A DNA stretch of 64,000 nucleotides from an uncultured Pedobacter sp. (GCF_946480185.1 NZ_CAMLIG010000007.1:1-64000); one strand, 5' to 3'; positions 1 to 12,346 are shown, numbered from the stretch's first letter. Made by a program: numbers and translations. Notes: generated from the sequence alone by a model not told the origin.

Positions 1-904
1 CTTTGTCCCCGTCCGGGCCTTTTGCTCCAACATCTCCCGTCAATCCCTTATCGCCCACTTCTCCTTTGTCGCCGGTCGGACCCTTCTCGCCGTCCGGTCC
101 TTTTGCTCCAGCATCTCCTGTTAAACCTTTCTCGCCGATCAGACCCTTGTCTCCCGCCAAGCCTTTTTCGCCAATCGGACCTTTTGCTCCAGTAGCACCT
201 GTTAAACCGGTCAATCCCGCAGGACCTCTTTCTCCAACTAATCCTGCTTCTCCTTTTGTTCCCTTATCTCCAATAGGACCTTTAGGTCCCGCCTCTCCAG
301 TTAAACCTCTTTCTCCTTGTAATCCTTTATCTCCCTCTGGACCTTTTGCCCCTACATCACCTGTTAAACCTTTGTCTCCTGTTTCTCCTTTATCGCCGTT
401 TGGTCCCTTATCACCAACAGGACCTTTATCTCCTTGAGGTCCTTTATCTCCAGTTGGCCCCACACTACCACCTGCTTGCGAATTCCCACTGCCGCTGGAT
501 TTTGCGTACAAAGCAAAAGGCACAGCCAACAACTCCGAACTGCCAAATGGCTGGAAGTTATTACCACCGGTCAAGTCGAGCTCTACCTTCAAAAAATAAT
601 TGGAAACAGAAAAATCAACATCTGTTAATTTTATAGAAGACACGGGAGTTCCTCTCCCTACAATATGATTGAACAAACCAAATTGATTTGTCGTCAGCTT
701 TTGGGTTTCAGAATAAACCTCAACACCGTTAGATGAACCGCTTAATACTGTAAATCGAGCATTTATTTTCTGATTGGTCAATTCTTTACCATCTGCTTTC
801 CGAACCACCGCCTGGTATTGAAAGCCGTTCATACCGTCTTGAGCGAACGTGGATGTGGTCAAGAAAAACAACAATCCTAAGACGAAGAGTAGATTTTTTT
901 TCAT
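1..904 (-). CDS. Collagen-like secreted protein (3' end outside window)
   Basis: The reverse strand reads open from ATG at 904 to the window edge, giving 301 codons with no stop, so the C-terminus is missing. Residues 1-22 are a typical signal peptide ending in FAQ. Residues 23 to about 148 form a domain starting DGMNGFQYQAVVRKADG, a head seen in many Bacteroidota collagen-like and tail-fibre-like surface proteins. From residue 149 there are 51 uninterrupted Gly-X-Y triplets, rich in GDK, GEK, GLT and GAK. KGD/KGE neighbours are common and Pro is almost never in the Y position, as expected for bacterial collagens stabilised by salt bridges rather than hydroxyproline. An extracellular triple-helical stalk is inferred; the true function is unknown. 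The Pro/Ser-rich reading on the plus strand is only the shadow of these repeats. Confidence 0.85.
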   Translation of the reverse strand, partial: MKKNLLFVLGLLFFLTTSTFAQDGMNGFQYQAVVRKADGKELTNQKINARFTVLSGSSNGVEVYSETQKLTTNQFGLFNHIVGRGTPVSSIKLTDVDFSVSNYFLKVELDLTGGNNFQPFGSSELLAVPFALYAKSSGSGNSQAGGSVGPTGDKGPQGDKGPVGDKGPNGDKGETGDKGLTGDVGAKGPEGDKGLQGERGLTGEAGPKGPIGDKGTKGEAGLVGERGPAGLTGLTGATGAKGPIGEKGLAGDKGLIGEKGLTGDAGAKGPDGEKGPTGDKGEVGDKGLTGDVGAKGPDGDK

Positions 905-1464
905 TTATTTTTGTTTAATATTATTATAAGTCAATTTTTAAGCCGTACATATTTTAACTATTTAAAATTTAATTTCTGTGTAATGCTAATTTTGGGCAAT
1001 GTTCTTGTAAAATGTGCAAAACCTTTCTTTTTATGTAAATTAAGAGTGTTTGCATAATTTATTATACAAAAACCGTCTTTAAGAAAATACATTTTAAGCT
1101 TAATATCTTCATAATTCTAAAAACAGTTTTCTCTAAATAATGTAAAATAAGCCGCGATTTGTGGATTAACGAGAATATTGATGCCCGTCTTGTTTTTCCC
1201 CGAAACTGACAGCGTCTTGTTTAGCGATGTTAATAACTTTTAGCTTATTAACATTTTAGAGGCAAACAAACCATCGGTCAATTCCTTGTCTGATTTTTTA
1301 TTACTGATTCGTTAGTAAAAAACATCTCTTTTAAATCACTTATTCAACATTTACTACTGTATAATCAATTATACGACTGTCGCTGCTTTTAGTATACTTT
1401 TTTTTCACACAATGACGATAAAACTGAAATCTGTTTTAAAGCAAAGAATTGTTAAATTTGAAAC
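905..1464. other. AT-rich divergent intergenic region (collagen-like / lutB)
   Basis: This 560-bp spacer lies between the divergent collagen-like gene and lutB. I see no convincing ORF, tRNA or strong hairpin. A perfect match to the Bacteroidota -7 box (TAnnTTTG) occurs at 1453-1460, but it sits only four bases before the lutB ATG and has no clear -33 TTG. It would imply a nearly leaderless transcript and may be chance. Confidence 0.5.
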
Positions 1465-2850
1465 ATGACAAAGACCGCGGAAAAATTTGTAGAAGTTTCT
1501 TCTCAAAAATCTTTCGACATTCCCCATAGAGGGATACTTAACTTCAATATCGGAAGGTACGATACCGCTGTTGAGCGAGGGCTATCTCGTTTAATCAATA
1601 TCGATCATGCTAAGCGGAAAGGTCATCAAGTGAAGTGGAAGGTAATGGAAAACCTCGACAAACTTTTACCTGAATTTGAAAGCAATTTCCAAAAAAGAGG
1701 TGGAAAAGTTTTGTGGGCAAATACCATAGAAGAAGCAAACCAAGAAATACTCAGCATATTAAAAAGAGTTAATGCAAAAACAGTCATTAAGTCCAAATCG
1801 ATGGTTACTGAAGAGATTCACTTGAATGAATTTCTAGAAGCAAATGGGGTTGAATCATTAGAATCTGATTTAGGCGAATATATCGTACAATTGATCGGTC
1901 AAAAACCCTATCATATTGTAACACCAGCAATGCATTTAAATAAGGAAGATATTGCAAAATTATTTCGCGAAAGATTTGGAACGCCTGAAGATGCAACTCC
2001 GCAACAACTCACTTTAAAAGCTAGGGAATTACTTAGAAATAAATATTTAACGGCCGACGTTGGTATAACCGGTGCTAATTTTTTGATTGCAGATACCGGT
2101 AGTATTGCAGTTACTGAAAATGAAGGCAATGCCAGGTTAACTACCACTTTCCCTAAAATCCATATTGCAATTGTTGGGATAGAAAAAATGATTCCGTCCA
2201 TTACCGATCTGGATTTATTTTGGCCAATGCTTTCCACGCATGGCACTGGACAAAACTTAACTGTTTATAACACCATTTTAAGCGGTCCAAAACAGCCAAA
2301 CGAAACCGATGGTCCCGAAGAAATGTATGTTATTTTATTGGATAACGGACGTACTGAACTATTAGCGCAGAAAGACCAACGACAAGGTTTGTATTGCATT
2401 AGATGCGGCGCCTGCCTAAATGCTTGCCCAATTTATAAAAACATTGGTGGGCATACTTATGATACTACCTACACTGGACCGATTGGTTCTTTAATTACAC
2501 CACATTTAAAAGGGATGAAAGAGTTTAAGCATTTGAGTGATGCTTCAAGCTTATGTGGAAAATGCACCGAAGTTTGCCCAGTTAAAATTGATATCCATAA
2601 AATGTTATTGCTGAACAGACGAGATGCTGTGAAAGCTAATCTTAACACTAAAACTGAGCGCCTTGGATGGTTTTTGTGGAAACAGAGCGTGTTAAAAAGA
2701 AGTTTTATGGATTTTTTTGGCGGAAAATTCAAAAATGCGTTAATGAATCGTTTCTTTAAAAAATACTGGGGAGAAAAACGAGAATTACCAAAAGTTGCCG
2801 ATCAATCTTTTAGTGCCCATTGGAAAAAAGAACAACAAGTTAAAAAATAA
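1465..2850 (+). CDS. lutB: Lactate utilisation protein B (LutB/YkgF-type iron-sulfur protein)
   Basis: The 461-aa length is normal for LutB. The N-terminal two thirds are the LUD domain (for example TADVGITGANFLIADTG). The C-terminal part has two 4Fe-4S cysteine clusters: CIRCGACLNACP starting at residue 311, and LCGKCTEVCP with its first Cys at about residue 364. LutB is the electron-transferring subunit of the LutABC complex, which oxidises L-lactate to pyruvate in the cytoplasm. Upstream is a divergent gene, and the SprT-like gene follows after 14 bp, so lutA and lutC are not adjacent on either side within this window. Family assignment is firm; the lactate role is from family knowledge. 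Confidence 0.9.
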   Translation: MTKTAEKFVEVSSQKSFDIPHRGILNFNIGRYDTAVERGLSRLINIDHAKRKGHQVKWKVMENLDKLLPEFESNFQKRGGKVLWANTIEEANQEILSILKRVNAKTVIKSKSMVTEEIHLNEFLEANGVESLESDLGEYIVQLIGQKPYHIVTPAMHLNKEDIAKLFRERFGTPEDATPQQLTLKARELLRNKYLTADVGITGANFLIADTGSIAVTENEGNARLTTTFPKIHIAIVGIEKMIPSITDLDLFWPMLSTHGTGQNLTVYNTILSGPKQPNETDGPEEMYVILLDNGRTELLAQKDQRQGLYCIRCGACLNACPIYKNIGGHTYDTTYTGPIGSLITPHLKGMKEFKHLSDASSLCGKCTEVCPVKIDIHKMLLLNRRDAVKANLNTKTERLGWFLWKQSVLKRSFMDFFGGKFKNALMNRFFKKYWGEKRELPKVADQSFSAHWKKEQQVKK

Positions 2851-2864
2851 ACAACTTATAGATT

Positions 2865-3494
2865 TTGATAGATAAAAAAGTCGAAATTCTTTCTAAATAC
2901 ATGCCATTAACAGCAGCACCTTTGGTTGCCAAATGGATTGATTTTTATAGATGTGATTTTAAAATATCAAGAAGCAGGAACACTAAATTCGGTGATTACA
3001 GGCCGCCCCAACGTGGAAACGGTCATAAAATCTCTGTAAACTTCAACTTAAACACCTACGCATTTTTGGTTACCACTGTGCATGAGTTTGCACACTTAGT
3101 TACCTGGAAAGAGCATGAGCAAAATGCTAAACCCCATGGCATTGAATGGAAACAGAATTTTAAAAGAATGATGCAACCTTTTTTTGAGATGGAAGTTTTC
3201 CCGTTCGAAATCAAAAATGCCATTCAAAACTATTTAGAAAACCCGGCAGCTTCCAGTTGTTCTGATATCAATTTATTTAAAGCATTAAAAGCTTTTGACG
3301 AGAAGCCAGCGGGATCATTAACTGTTGAACAGGTTTTGGAAAATCAGATTTTCTGTTTAAAAAATGGCAGAACCTTTAGAAAATTAAACAAAATTAGAAA
3401 ACGCCACAGATGCGTGGAAGTTAAATCTGGTTTAATTTATTTGTTTAGTCCGATCGCAGAAGTTTTTCTGGTAAACTCAGACATTCAAAAATAG
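2865..3494 (+). CDS. SprT-like zinc metalloprotease domain protein
   Basis: The 209-aa protein carries the SprT-like HExxH zinc site (HEFAH, residues 73-77) and a likely third ligand at His91 (KPHGIEW). This matches the SprT/Spartan-type fold found in short bacterial proteins. It begins with TTG at 2865, 14 bp after the lutB stop, so the two are probably co-transcribed; a later in-frame ATG (MPLTAAP) would remove about 12 residues and keep the motif. The C-terminal third is basic (KLNKIRKRHRC). Its substrate is unknown. The gene ends just before a strong bidirectional terminator facing rpoC. Confidence 0.8.
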   Translation: MIDKKVEILSKYMPLTAAPLVAKWIDFYRCDFKISRSRNTKFGDYRPPQRGNGHKISVNFNLNTYAFLVTTVHEFAHLVTWKEHEQNAKPHGIEWKQNFKRMMQPFFEMEVFPFEIKNAIQNYLENPAASSCSDINLFKALKAFDEKPAGSLTVEQVLENQIFCLKNGRTFRKLNKIRKRHRCVEVKSGLIYLFSPIAEVFLVNSDIQK

Positions 3495-3531
3495 TTCTGT
3501 TACAAGTATTTTCCCGAAAGATTTTACGCAA

Positions 3532-3561
3532 AAAAGGTCTGCAATTTCTTGCAGACCTTTT
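3532..3561. terminator. Bidirectional terminator between SprT-like gene and rpoC
   Basis: A perfect 13-bp stem (3532-3544 with 3549-3561) closes a TTTC loop. A/T runs on both sides give a U-tract in either direction. It lies exactly between two convergent genes. Confidence 0.9.
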
Positions 3562-3583
3562 AAATTATGATTGAATTTAAAGC

Positions 3584-6500
3584 CTAAGCTCCAACTTCTT
3601 CTTCCTCTTCCTCCTCTTTCGAAGCCATCAGTTTATCGTACTCTTCTTGAGAACCAACAATGATTCTTTCGTAATCACGTAAACCTGTACCTGAAGGGAT
3701 CAAGTGTCCAACAATAACGTTTTCTTTCAAGCCTAATAAATAGTCACGCTTACCAGCAATTGCCGCTTCGTTTAACACTTTAGTAGTCTCTTGGAAAGAT
3801 GCCGCAGAGATGAATGATTTAGTACCTAATGATGCTCTGGTAATACCCTGCAACATTGGACTAGCCGTAGCGGCTCTTGCCTCGCGGGCAGTTACCAACT
3901 TCAAATCTTTACGTTTCAATTGTGAGTTTTCATCACGTAGTTTACGTACAGAAACAATTTGGCCAGACTTTAACACGTTAGAATCACCAGCATCTTCTAC
4001 AACCATTTTGTCGTAAATCTCATCGTTTTCTAAAGCGAAATCAAACCTATCAACTGCTTGTTTTTCTAAGAAAATAGTGTCACCTGCATCTTCAATCAAC
4101 ACTTTCTGCATCATCTGGTGAACGATGGTTTCAAAATGTTTATCGTTAATTTTCACACCCTGTAAACGGTAAACTTCTTGGATACCATTCACTAAATATT
4201 CTTGTACCGCAGCCGGACCTTTGATTGATAAGATATCTCCAGGAGAGATAGCTCCGTCTGACAATGGCATACCTGCTTTGATAAAGTCATTATCTTGTAC
4301 CAAGATATGTTTAGAAAGTGGGACCAAGTATTTCTTAATTTGTCCGTCTCTAGATTCGATAGTAACTTCACGGTTACCACGTTTAATACCTCCTAAACTC
4401 ACCACACCGTCAATTTCAGTAACAACAGCAGGGTTTGATGGATTTCTAGCTTCAAACAACTCAGTTACACGTGGTAAACCACCCGTAATATCTCGTGTTT
4501 TTCCACTTGTACGAGGAATTTTAACTAAGATTTCTCCCATTTTAACCTCGTCACCCTCATCAACCGCAACGTGGGCACCAACCGGAACATTGTATTCTCT
4601 GATAGAACCACCCTTTTTGTCAACAATTTTAACAACCGGATTTTTAGTTTTATCTCTAGTATCGATAATTACTTTTTCTCTGTGACCAGTTTGCTCATCA
4701 GATTCCTCACGGAAAGTAACACCTTCAATTACCGCTTCAAACTCAACTTTACCAGAGAATTCAGAGATGATAACCGCATTGTACGGATCCCATGAACAAA
4801 TTCTATCACCTTTGGTTACTTTGTCACCTTCTTTTACATAAAGGAAAGCTCCGTAAGGGATGTTATTCGTCATAATTATCCTTCCAGTATTCGGATCAGT
4901 AATCTTGAATTCACCTGAACGGCCTAAAACAACTTCGGTATCGCCATCATCTGTAGTTCTTGTAACTGTTCTCAAGTTTTCAAACTCGATAACACCATCA
5001 AACTTAGCGTTAATTTGAGATTCTGCCGCGATGTTAGATGCGGTACCACCCACGTGGAATGTACGTAAAGTTAACTGTGTTCCTGGCTCTCCGATGGACT
5101 GTGCTGCAATTACACCAACTGCCTCACCCATTTGAACTGGCTTGCCAGAAGCTAAGTTACGTCCGTAACATAATGCACAAACCCCTCTTGGCGCTTCGCA
5201 AGTTAGTACAGAACGGATTTCAATACCTTCTAAAGGAGATTCTTCGATTTTTCTCGCAATCTCTTCAGTAATATCTTGATCAGCTTTTACATATAATTCG
5301 TTAGTAACCGGATCATAAACATCATGTAATGACGTACGGCCTAAGATTCTATCATATAATGGTTCAACAATATCCTCGTTGTCTTTTAAAGCGGTTGTAA
5401 ACATACCTCTTAAAGTACCGCAATCGTGATGTTTAATCACCATATCTTGCGCCACATCATGTAAACGACGAGTTAAGTAACCAGCATCGGCAGTTTTTAA
5501 CGCCGTATCCGCCAAACCTTTACGGGCACCGTGAGTAGAAATAAAGTATTCTAATACAGATAGTCCCTCTTTAAAGTTCGAAAGAATCGGGTTTTCGATA
5601 ATTTCACCACCAGAACCTGATTTCTGCGGTTTCGCCATCAATCCCCTCATACCGCATAGCTGACGAATTTGCTCTTTAGAACCACGGGCTCCAGAATCAA
5701 GCATCATGTAAACAGAGTTGAAACCTTGGTTATCGTTAGTCAACTGAGTCATTACGTGAGTAGTTAACTTGTTGTTGATACGAGTCCAGATATCAATAAT
5801 CTGATTATAACGTTCATTATTAGTAATGAAACCCATGTTATAGTTACCCGTAACTTCGTCAACCTCCGCTCTAGCCTGCTCTAATAAAGTATGTTTCTGT
5901 GTTGGGATATTCAAATCTTTCAAGTTGAAAGACAAACCTCCCTTAAATGCCGATTGGAAACCTAAGGTTTTGATTTTATCCAAGAAATCAGCTGCGCCAG
6001 CCATACCGGTTATTTTCACTACTTCACCAATAATATCTCTTAAAGATTTTTTAGTCAATAGTTCGTTGATATAACCCACTTCTTTAGGCACAACTTCGTT
6101 GAACAATACTCTACCAACAGTGGTATCAATTATTTTCTCAACAAGTTCGCCTGATTTCTCTCTTACAGTTGTTTTAACTTTGATAAAAGCGTGAACATCA
6201 ATTTTCTTCTCGTTGTAAGCTATAGTTACTTCTTCTGATGAATAAAATGTTTGTCCTTCTCCTTTTACAATATGTCCTTCTTCTGATCTACGGCCTTTGG
6301 TCATATAGTATAGACCCAAAACCATATCCTGAGATGGTACTGTTACTGGAGTTCCGTTAGCCGGATTTAAAATATTGTGAGAAGCTAACATCAAGATTTG
6401 GGCTTCCAAAACTGCAGCGTTACCTAGTGGTACGTGAACTGCCATCTGGTCACCGTCAAAATCCGCGTTAAACGCAGTACACACTAATGGGTGTAATTGA

Positions 6501-7882
6501 ATAGCTTTACCTTCTACTAATTTTGGTTGGAAAGATTGGATACCTAATCTGTGCAACGTTGGCGCCCTGTTTAAAAGAACTGGATGGCCTTTTAATACAT
6601 TCTCCAAAATATCCCAAACTAATGGATCTTTTCTGTCAACAATTTTCTTTGCAGATTTAACTGTTTTAACTACTCCACGCTCAATCATTTTACGAATGAT
6701 AAACGGTTTAAATAGCTCCGCAGCCATATCTTTAGGTAAACCACACTCGTGTAGTTTCAAAGTTGGACCAACAACAATTACGGAACGTCCGGAATAATCC
6801 ACACGCTTACCTAATAAGTTTTGACGGAAACGACCTTGTTTACCTTTTAATATATCTGATAATGATTTTAAAGCTCTGTTACCTTCAGTTTTAACAGCAT
6901 TCACTTTACGTGAGTTGTCAAATAACGAATCAACAGCTTCTTGTAACATACGTTTTTCGTTACGTAAGATTACTTCTGGAGCTTTAATTTCCATCAATCT
7001 TTTTAAACGATTGTTACGGATGATTACACGACGGTATAAATCATTTAAATCGGAAGTTGCAAAACGACCACCTTCCAAAGGCACTAACGGACGTAATTCT
7101 GGAGGTATAACCGGAACAATTTTAACAATCATCCACTCTGGGTTATTCTCTATACGTGTTTTTGCTCCACGGAAAGCTTCTACAACCTGAAGACGTTTTA
7201 AAGCCTCATTTTTACGTTGTTGAGATGTTTCGTTTGCTGCTTGGTGACGTAAATCGTAAGATAACTGATCTAAATCTAATCTTTTCAATAAATCTTCTAA
7301 CGCATCAGCACCCATTTTGGCGATGAATTTATTAGGATCTTTATCATCTAAATATTGATTTTCTTTAGGTAATTTATCTAAAATATCAAGGTATTCTTCT
7401 TCTGTTAAGAAATCCATGTAATTGATTCCTTCGTCAGCCATCATACCTGCTTGGATAACCACATATCTTTCGTAATAGATAATTAAATCTAAACGTTTTG
7501 TGGGCAATCCTAATAAATAACCGATTTTGTTAGGCAAAGATCTGAAGTACCAGATGTGCGCAACAGGAACCACCAAGTTGATGTGTCCCATACGCTCACG
7601 ACGTACTTTTTTCTCGGTAACCTCTACACCGCAACGGTCACAAACGATTCCTTTATAACGGATTCTTTTGTATTTACCGCAATGGCATTCGTAATCTTTA
7701 ACCGGACCAAAAATTCTTTCACAGAACAAACCATCGCGTTCAGGCTTATAAGTTCTGTAGTTAATGGTTTCCGGCTTTAACACTTCACCGCTTGATCTCT
7801 CCAAAATTGCTTCTGGAGACGATAAGCTGATGGTAATTGAAGTGAAATTACTTTTTATTTTACTATCCTTTTTGTAAGACAT
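3584..7882 (-). CDS. rpoC: DNA-directed RNA polymerase subunit beta'
   Basis: This 1432-aa protein is the beta' subunit of RNA polymerase. It shows the N-terminal zinc ribbon (CHCGKYKR...VCDRCGVEV) and the absolutely conserved NADFDGD loop at residues 472-478, whose three Asp bind the catalytic magnesium. The bridge-helix/trigger-loop region ([13 protein letters not shown]) is also clear, and the C-terminus is a Glu-rich tail. It lies 76 bp downstream of rpoB on the same strand. A terminator follows about 25 bp after the stop, so no rpsL-rpsG-fusA genes follow here. Confidence 0.99.
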   Translation of the reverse strand: MSYKKDSKIKSNFTSITISLSSPEAILERSSGEVLKPETINYRTYKPERDGLFCERIFGPVKDYECHCGKYKRIRYKGIVCDRCGVEVTEKKVRRERMGHINLVVPVAHIWYFRSLPNKIGYLLGLPTKRLDLIIYYERYVVIQAGMMADEGINYMDFLTEEEYLDILDKLPKENQYLDDKDPNKFIAKMGADALEDLLKRLDLDQLSYDLRHQAANETSQQRKNEALKRLQVVEAFRGAKTRIENNPEWMIVKIVPVIPPELRPLVPLEGGRFATSDLNDLYRRVIIRNNRLKRLMEIKAPEVILRNEKRMLQEAVDSLFDNSRKVNAVKTEGNRALKSLSDILKGKQGRFRQNLLGKRVDYSGRSVIVVGPTLKLHECGLPKDMAAELFKPFIIRKMIERGVVKTVKSAKKIVDRKDPLVWDILENVLKGHPVLLNRAPTLHRLGIQSFQPKLVEGKAIQLHPLVCTAFNADFDGDQMAVHVPLGNAAVLEAQILMLASHNILNPANGTPVTVPSQDMVLGLYYMTKGRRSEEGHIVKGEGQTFYSSEEVTIAYNEKKIDVHAFIKVKTTVREKSGELVEKIIDTTVGRVLFNEVVPKEVGYINELLTKKSLRDIIGEVVKITGMAGAADFLDKIKTLGFQSAFKGGLSFNLKDLNIPTQKHTLLEQARAEVDEVTGNYNMGFITNNERYNQIIDIWTRINNKLTTHVMTQLTNDNQGFNSVYMMLDSGARGSKEQIRQLCGMRGLMAKPQKSGSGGEIIENPILSNFKEGLSVLEYFISTHGARKGLADTALKTADAGYLTRRLHDVAQDMVIKHHDCGTLRGMFTTALKDNEDIVEPLYDRILGRTSLHDVYDPVTNELYVKADQDITEEIARKIEESPLEGIEIRSVLTCEAPRGVCALCYGRNLASGKPVQMGEAVGVIAAQSIGEPGTQLTLRTFHVGGTASNIAAESQINAKFDGVIEFENLRTVTRTTDDGDTEVVLGRSGEFKITDPNTGRIIMTNNIPYGAFLYVKEGDKVTKGDRICSWDPYNAVIISEFSGKVEFEAVIEGVTFREESDEQTGHREKVIIDTRDKTKNPVVKIVDKKGGSIREYNVPVGAHVAVDEGDEVKMGEILVKIPRTSGKTRDITGGLPRVTELFEARNPSNPAVVTEIDGVVSLGGIKRGNREVTIESRDGQIKKYLVPLSKHILVQDNDFIKAGMPLSDGAISPGDILSIKGPAAVQEYLVNGIQEVYRLQGVKINDKHFETIVHQMMQKVLIEDAGDTIFLEKQAVDRFDFALENDEIYDKMVVEDAGDSNVLKSGQIVSVRKLRDENSQLKRKDLKLVTAREARAATASPMLQGITRASLGTKSFISAASFQETTKVLNEAAIAGKRDYLLGLKENVIVGHLIPSGTGLRDYERIIVGSQEEYDKLMASKEEEEEEEVGA

Positions 7883-7889
7883 ATTCTTT

Positions 7890-7950
7890 TTTAAGGTTAA
7901 AAGGCTTAAGGCTTAAGGCATAAGGCTTAAACCCTATACCTTATACCTTC
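7890..7950. repeat. Short iterated repeats in the rpoB-rpoC spacer
   Basis: The 76-bp spacer is almost filled with near-tandem copies of a 7-8 bp unit (aaggctt / aaggcat) followed by two copies of a 'tatacctt' unit. The core CTTAAGGC recurs in the repeat-flanked spacer at 29514-29661. Function is unknown. Confidence 0.6.
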
Positions 7951-7958
7951 AACCCATT

Positions 7959-10900
7959 TTAGTCTAATGTAATATCTAATCCTAATCCTCTTAGTTCGTG
8001 AACCAATACGTTGAATGATTCTGGAACACCTGGAGTTGGTAAGTTTTCGCCTTTTACGATAGCTTCATAAGTTTTAGCTCTACCTACCACATCATCAGAT
8101 TTTACGGTTAAGATCTCTTGAAGGATGTTTGATGCACCAAATGCTTCTAATGCCCAAACCTCCATCTCACCAAAACGCTGACCACCAAATTGTGCTTTAC
8201 CACCTAATGGTTGTTGCGTAATTAATGAGTACGGTCCGATAGAACGAGCATGCATCTTATCATCAACCATGTGACCTAATTTAAGCATGTACATAATACC
8301 TACGGTAGTATGTTGATCAAAACGCTCACCAGTTAAACCGTTGTACAGGTAAGTTCTACCAGATTCTGGCACACCTGCTTGTTTCACATAAGCCTCAACT
8401 TCGTCATGAGAAGCACCATCAAAAATTGGAGTCGCAAATTTCAACCCTAATTCTTTTCCAGCCCATCCTAAAACAGTTTCGTAAATCTGTCCTAAGTTCA
8501 TACGAGAAGGTACTCCAAGTGGGTTTAACACGATATCAACTGGGGTTCCGTCTGCTAAGAAAGGCATATCTTCATCTCTTACGATACGAGCAACGATACC
8601 TTTGTTACCATGGCGGCCAGCCATTTTATCTCCAACTTTCAGCTTACGTTTTTTAGCAACATAAACTTTAGCCATTTGCACAATTCCGGACGGAAGCTCA
8701 TCTCCCACACTAATTGCAAATTTATCTCTTCTGTACGCACCTAACTCTTCGTTAGTTTTTATACCGAAATTGTGCAATAAGATTTTGATTAAATCATTTT
8801 TATCATCATCAGTTGTCCATTTTGTTGGGTTGATGTGGTTATAATCTAATTCCATTAACAGCTTTTGAGTGAATTTAACACCTTTGGCTATTAACAGTTC
8901 TTTGTACACGTTATAAACGCCTTGCGAAGTTTTACCGTTTACAATGGTGAATAATTTGTCAACTAAGCTTTCGCGAAGCTCTCTTACCGCTTTTTCATGT
9001 TTGGCATCTAATTTTTCAATCAATGCTTTCTCTTCGGCTTTAGAAGTTTTCTTAGCTCTGGAGAATAATTTGGTATCAATAACTACACCTTTAATAGATG
9101 GCGGAGTTTTTAAAGATGCATCTTTAACGTCACCAGCTTTATCACCAAAGATTGCTCTCAGTAATTTTTCTTCTGGAGATGGATCAGATTCGCCTTTTGG
9201 CGTAATCTTACCGATTAAAATATCACCTTCTTGAACGTCAGCACCAACTCTTATAATTCCATTTTCATCAAGGTCTTTAGTAGCCTCTTCAGAAACGTTT
9301 GGAATATCTGGTGTTAATTCTTCTTCACCTCTTTTGGTATCACGTACTTCTAACTCAAATTCTTCAATATGAAGAGAAGTAAATATATCCTGAGAAACTA
9401 CTCTTTCAGAAATTACAATCGCATCCTCAAAGTTGTATCCTTGCCAAGGCATGAAAGCAACTTTTAAGTTGATACCTAATGCTAATTCTCCGTCTTGCGT
9501 AGCATATCCCTCACAAAGCACTTGTCCCTTTTCAACTTTTTGTCCTTTTTTAACAATCGGTTTTAAGTTGATACAAGTACCTTGGTTGGTTTTCTTAAAT
9601 TTAATTAAGTTGTATGATTTAGACTCACTGTCGAAAGAAACCAATCTGTCATCATCATTTCTATCATAACGGATAGTGATTTTGTTGGCATCTACATACT
9701 CAACAACACCGTTTCCTTCTGCGTTAATTAATGTTCTAGAATCACGGGCAACTCTACCTTCTAATCCTGTTCCAACAATTGGAGCTTGTGGACGCAATAA
9801 AGGCACAGCCTGACGTTGCATGTTAGATCCCATCAGGGCTCTGTTCGCATCATTGTGTTCTAAGAAAGGAATTAACGATGCTGCAATTGAAGTAATTTGG
9901 TTTGGAGCAATATCGATGTAATCTAACTTTTCAGGGTCGATTACAGGGAAGTCACCTTCGTATCTTGCTTTTACTCTGCTTTCTTCAAAAACACCGGCAT
10001 CATTATATTGCGCACTTGCTTGTGCAATAGTCATTCCGTCTTCATCCTCAGCACTTAAGTAAGTAACCGGTTGATCCACCACTACCTTTCCGTCATTAAC
10101 TTTACGGTAAGGTGTTTCGATAAAACCTAAGTTATTTATTTTGGCATGAACACAAAGTGAAGAAATCAAACCAATGTTTGGTCCCTCTGGAGTTTCGATT
10201 GTACATAACCTACCATAGTGAGTGTAGTGAACGTCACGAACCTCAAAACCAGCTCTCTCACGTGATAAACCACCTGGACCTAAAGCCGATAAACGACGTT
10301 TGTGCGTAATCTCTGCCAATGGATTGGTTTGATCCATAAACTGAGATAATTGGTTGGTTCCAAAGAAAGAGTTGATAACAGATGATAGCGTACGGGCATT
10401 AATTAAATCTGTTGGAGTAAACACCTCGTTGTCACGGATGTTCATACGCTCACGGATTGTTCTGGCCATACGGGCCAAACCAACACCAAACTGAGCATAA
10501 AGTTGTTCTCCTACAGTTCTTACCCTTCTGTTTGATAAATGATCAATATCGTCCACATCTTCTTTAGAGTTGATTAATTTGATCAAATATTTAACAATCG
10601 CAATAATGTCCAATTTGGTTAAAACCTTAGTTTCAACCGGAGTGTCCATTTTTAATTTACGATTGATTCTGTAACGGCCTACATCACCTAAATCGTAACG
10701 CTTATCCGAGAAGAACAAACGATCGATAATACCACGGGCAGTTTCCTCATCAGGTGGTTCGGCGTTACGTAATTGTCTATATATATGTTCTACCGCTTCT
10801 TTTTCAGAATTGGAAGTATCTTTTTGCAAGGTATTGTAGATAATTGTATAATCTCCAGAGTTACCATCTTCCTTAGAAAGGATTAAGGTTTTAACTCCAG

Positions 10901-11759
10901 CATCAACAATCATATCTATATGATCATCTTCCAAAATGGTTTCTCTTTCGAAAATAATCTCATTTCTGTTGATAGATACCACTTCACCTGTATCCTCATC
11001 CACAAAATCTTCAACCCATTTTTTCAGAACTCTGGCGGCAAGCTTACGACCTACATATTTTTTCAAGCCAGATTTACTAACCTTAACCTCATCAGCAAGA
11101 TCAAATAGCTCTAAGATATCTTTATCAGAATCATAGCCTATTGCTCTTAAAAGCGTAGTTACAGGGAATTTTTTCTTACGATCAATGTAGGCATACATCA
11201 CGTTGTTAACGTCTGTTGCGAACTCAATCCATGAACCTTTAAAAGGAATAACACGAGCAGAGTACAGTTTACTTCCGTTTGTATGACGGCTTACGCCGAA
11301 AAACACACCCGGAGAACGGTGTAATTGAGATACAATCACACGCTCTGCACCATTGATTACAAAAGTACCCTTTGGTGTCATATAAGGGATAGTTCCCAAA
11401 TAAACATCCTGAACGATAGTTTCGAAATCTTCATGCTCTTCGTCATTACAAGATAAACGAAGTTTTGCCTTAAGAGGAACGCTGTAAGTTAGTCCACGCT
11501 CTATACATTCTTGAATGTCATAACGCGGTGGATCGATAAAATAATCCAGAAATTCGAGAACAAAGATGTTTCTTGAATCAGAGATCGGAAAGTTTTCAGC
11601 AAATACTTTAAATAAGCCTTCTGTATGTCGGTTATCTGAAGTTGTTTCTAGCTGAAAGAATTCCTTGAACGATTGGATTTGTACATCCAGAAAATCAGGA
11701 TAATCTAACACATGCTTACTTTGAGCAAAGTTTATCCTTTGATTGCTTTTGTTTGCCAA
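7959..11759 (-). CDS. rpoB: DNA-directed RNA polymerase subunit beta
   Basis: This 1266-aa protein is the beta subunit of RNA polymerase. The rifampicin region ([17 protein letters not shown], then [12 protein letters not shown], around residues 460-490) has the wild-type, drug-sensitive residues at the classical positions. The C-terminal [15 protein letters not shown] motif is intact. It follows rplL after a 149-bp spacer that contains a hairpin, and precedes rpoC. Confidence 0.99.
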   Translation of the reverse strand: MANKSNQRINFAQSKHVLDYPDFLDVQIQSFKEFFQLETTSDNRHTEGLFKVFAENFPISDSRNIFVLEFLDYFIDPPRYDIQECIERGLTYSVPLKAKLRLSCNDEEHEDFETIVQDVYLGTIPYMTPKGTFVINGAERVIVSQLHRSPGVFFGVSRHTNGSKLYSARVIPFKGSWIEFATDVNNVMYAYIDRKKKFPVTTLLRAIGYDSDKDILELFDLADEVKVSKSGLKKYVGRKLAARVLKKWVEDFVDEDTGEVVSINRNEIIFERETILEDDHIDMIVDAGVKTLILSKEDGNSGDYTIIYNTLQKDTSNSEKEAVEHIYRQLRNAEPPDEETARGIIDRLFFSDKRYDLGDVGRYRINRKLKMDTPVETKVLTKLDIIAIVKYLIKLINSKEDVDDIDHLSNRRVRTVGEQLYAQFGVGLARMARTIRERMNIRDNEVFTPTDLINARTLSSVINSFFGTNQLSQFMDQTNPLAEITHKRRLSALGPGGLSRERAGFEVRDVHYTHYGRLCTIETPEGPNIGLISSLCVHAKINNLGFIETPYRKVNDGKVVVDQPVTYLSAEDEDGMTIAQASAQYNDAGVFEESRVKARYEGDFPVIDPEKLDYIDIAPNQITSIAASLIPFLEHNDANRALMGSNMQRQAVPLLRPQAPIVGTGLEGRVARDSRTLINAEGNGVVEYVDANKITIRYDRNDDDRLVSFDSESKSYNLIKFKKTNQGTCINLKPIVKKGQKVEKGQVLCEGYATQDGELALGINLKVAFMPWQGYNFEDAIVISERVVSQDIFTSLHIEEFELEVRDTKRGEEELTPDIPNVSEEATKDLDENGIIRVGADVQEGDILIGKITPKGESDPSPEEKLLRAIFGDKAGDVKDASLKTPPSIKGVVIDTKLFSRAKKTSKAEEKALIEKLDAKHEKAVRELRESLVDKLFTIVNGKTSQGVYNVYKELLIAKGVKFTQKLLMELDYNHINPTKWTTDDDKNDLIKILLHNFGIKTNEELGAYRRDKFAISVGDELPSGIVQMAKVYVAKKRKLKVGDKMAGRHGNKGIVARIVRDEDMPFLADGTPVDIVLNPLGVPSRMNLGQIYETVLGWAGKELGLKFATPIFDGASHDEVEAYVKQAGVPESGRTYLYNGLTGERFDQHTTVGIMYMLKLGHMVDDKMHARSIGPYSLITQQPLGGKAQFGGQRFGEMEVWALEAFGASNILQEILTVKSDDVVGRAKTYEAIVKGENLPTPGVPESFNVLVHELRGLGLDITLD

Positions 11760-11841
11760 GGGTCTTAAATTTTAGTTAAACCGAAAATTCGATTAAAAAC
11801 TGAACCTATGTTCAGTATAAATTTGGTGATATACACCAAAA

Positions 11842-11883
11842 GCCGTAAACTCCGTCCGCCTTTTGGCGGATGGAGTTTAAGGC
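11842..11883 (-). terminator. Hairpin between rplL and rpoB (possible attenuator)
   Basis: On the minus strand the arms GCC-TAAACTCC-TCCGCC and GGCGGA-GGAGTTTA-GGC pair over 17 bp with two single mismatches around an AAAA loop, followed by a short CTTTTGG. The U-tract is weak, so partial termination that lowers rpoBC relative to ribosomal genes is more likely than a full stop; an RNase processing site is an alternative. The position matches the rplL-rpoB attenuator of other bacteria. Confidence 0.6.
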
Positions 11884-11908
11884 TATTTTGTTATTTGAGT
11901 TAAGTAAA

Positions 11909-12286
11909 TTACTTAATCTCAACAACAGCACCAGCTTCTTCAAGCTGTTTTTTCAATGCATCAGCTTCGTCTTTAGTAACACCAGCTTTTAATTCTTTCG
12001 GTGCACCGTCAACTAAATCTTTAGCTTCTTTTAATCCAAGACCAGTTAGGTCTTTAACCAATTTAACCACAGCTAATTTTTGACCACCAGCTTCTTTCAA
12101 GATTACATCAAAAGATGTTTTCTCTTCAGCAGCAGCAACTTCGCCACCAGCAGCAGGACCAGCAACAGCAACTGCAGCAGCAGCTGGCTCGATACCATAC
12201 TCGTCTTTTAAGATTTGAGCTAATTCATTAACTTCTTTAACAGTTAAGTTTACTAATTGTTCAGCAAACGATTTTAAATCCGCCAT
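11909..12286 (-). CDS. rplL: 50S ribosomal protein L7/L12
   Basis: The 125-aa acidic protein has an Ala/Gly-rich hinge (residues about 36-52) and the conserved C-terminal factor-binding domain ([20 protein letters not shown]...). It forms dimers on the ribosomal stalk through L10 and recruits GTPase factors. It follows rplJ after 60 bp. Confidence 0.98.
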   Translation of the reverse strand: MADLKSFAEQLVNLTVKEVNELAQILKDEYGIEPAAAAVAVAGPAAGGEVAAAEEKTSFDVILKEAGGQKLAVVKLVKDLTGLGLKEAKDLVDGAPKELKAGVTKDEADALKKQLEEAGAVVEIK

Positions 12287-12346
12287 TATATTTAATTTTA
12301 AAATTTTACTATTTAATAATTTATTTCCAAACTTAAGGTGTTTGAA

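Noticed and set aside
3..437. Pro/Ser-rich open frame on the plus strand at the left edge
   Set aside because: It is the antisense shadow of the Gly-X-Y collagen repeats, which have a signal peptide and proper start on the minus strand.
1..460. Repeats at the left edge as a possible CRISPR array
   Set aside because: The period is 9 bp (Gly-X-Y codons) with no spacers; it is coding repeat.
1453..1460. TAAATTTG as the lutB promoter
   Set aside because: It matches the -7 box but lies only 4 bp before the ATG and lacks a -33 element; noted only in the spacer entry.
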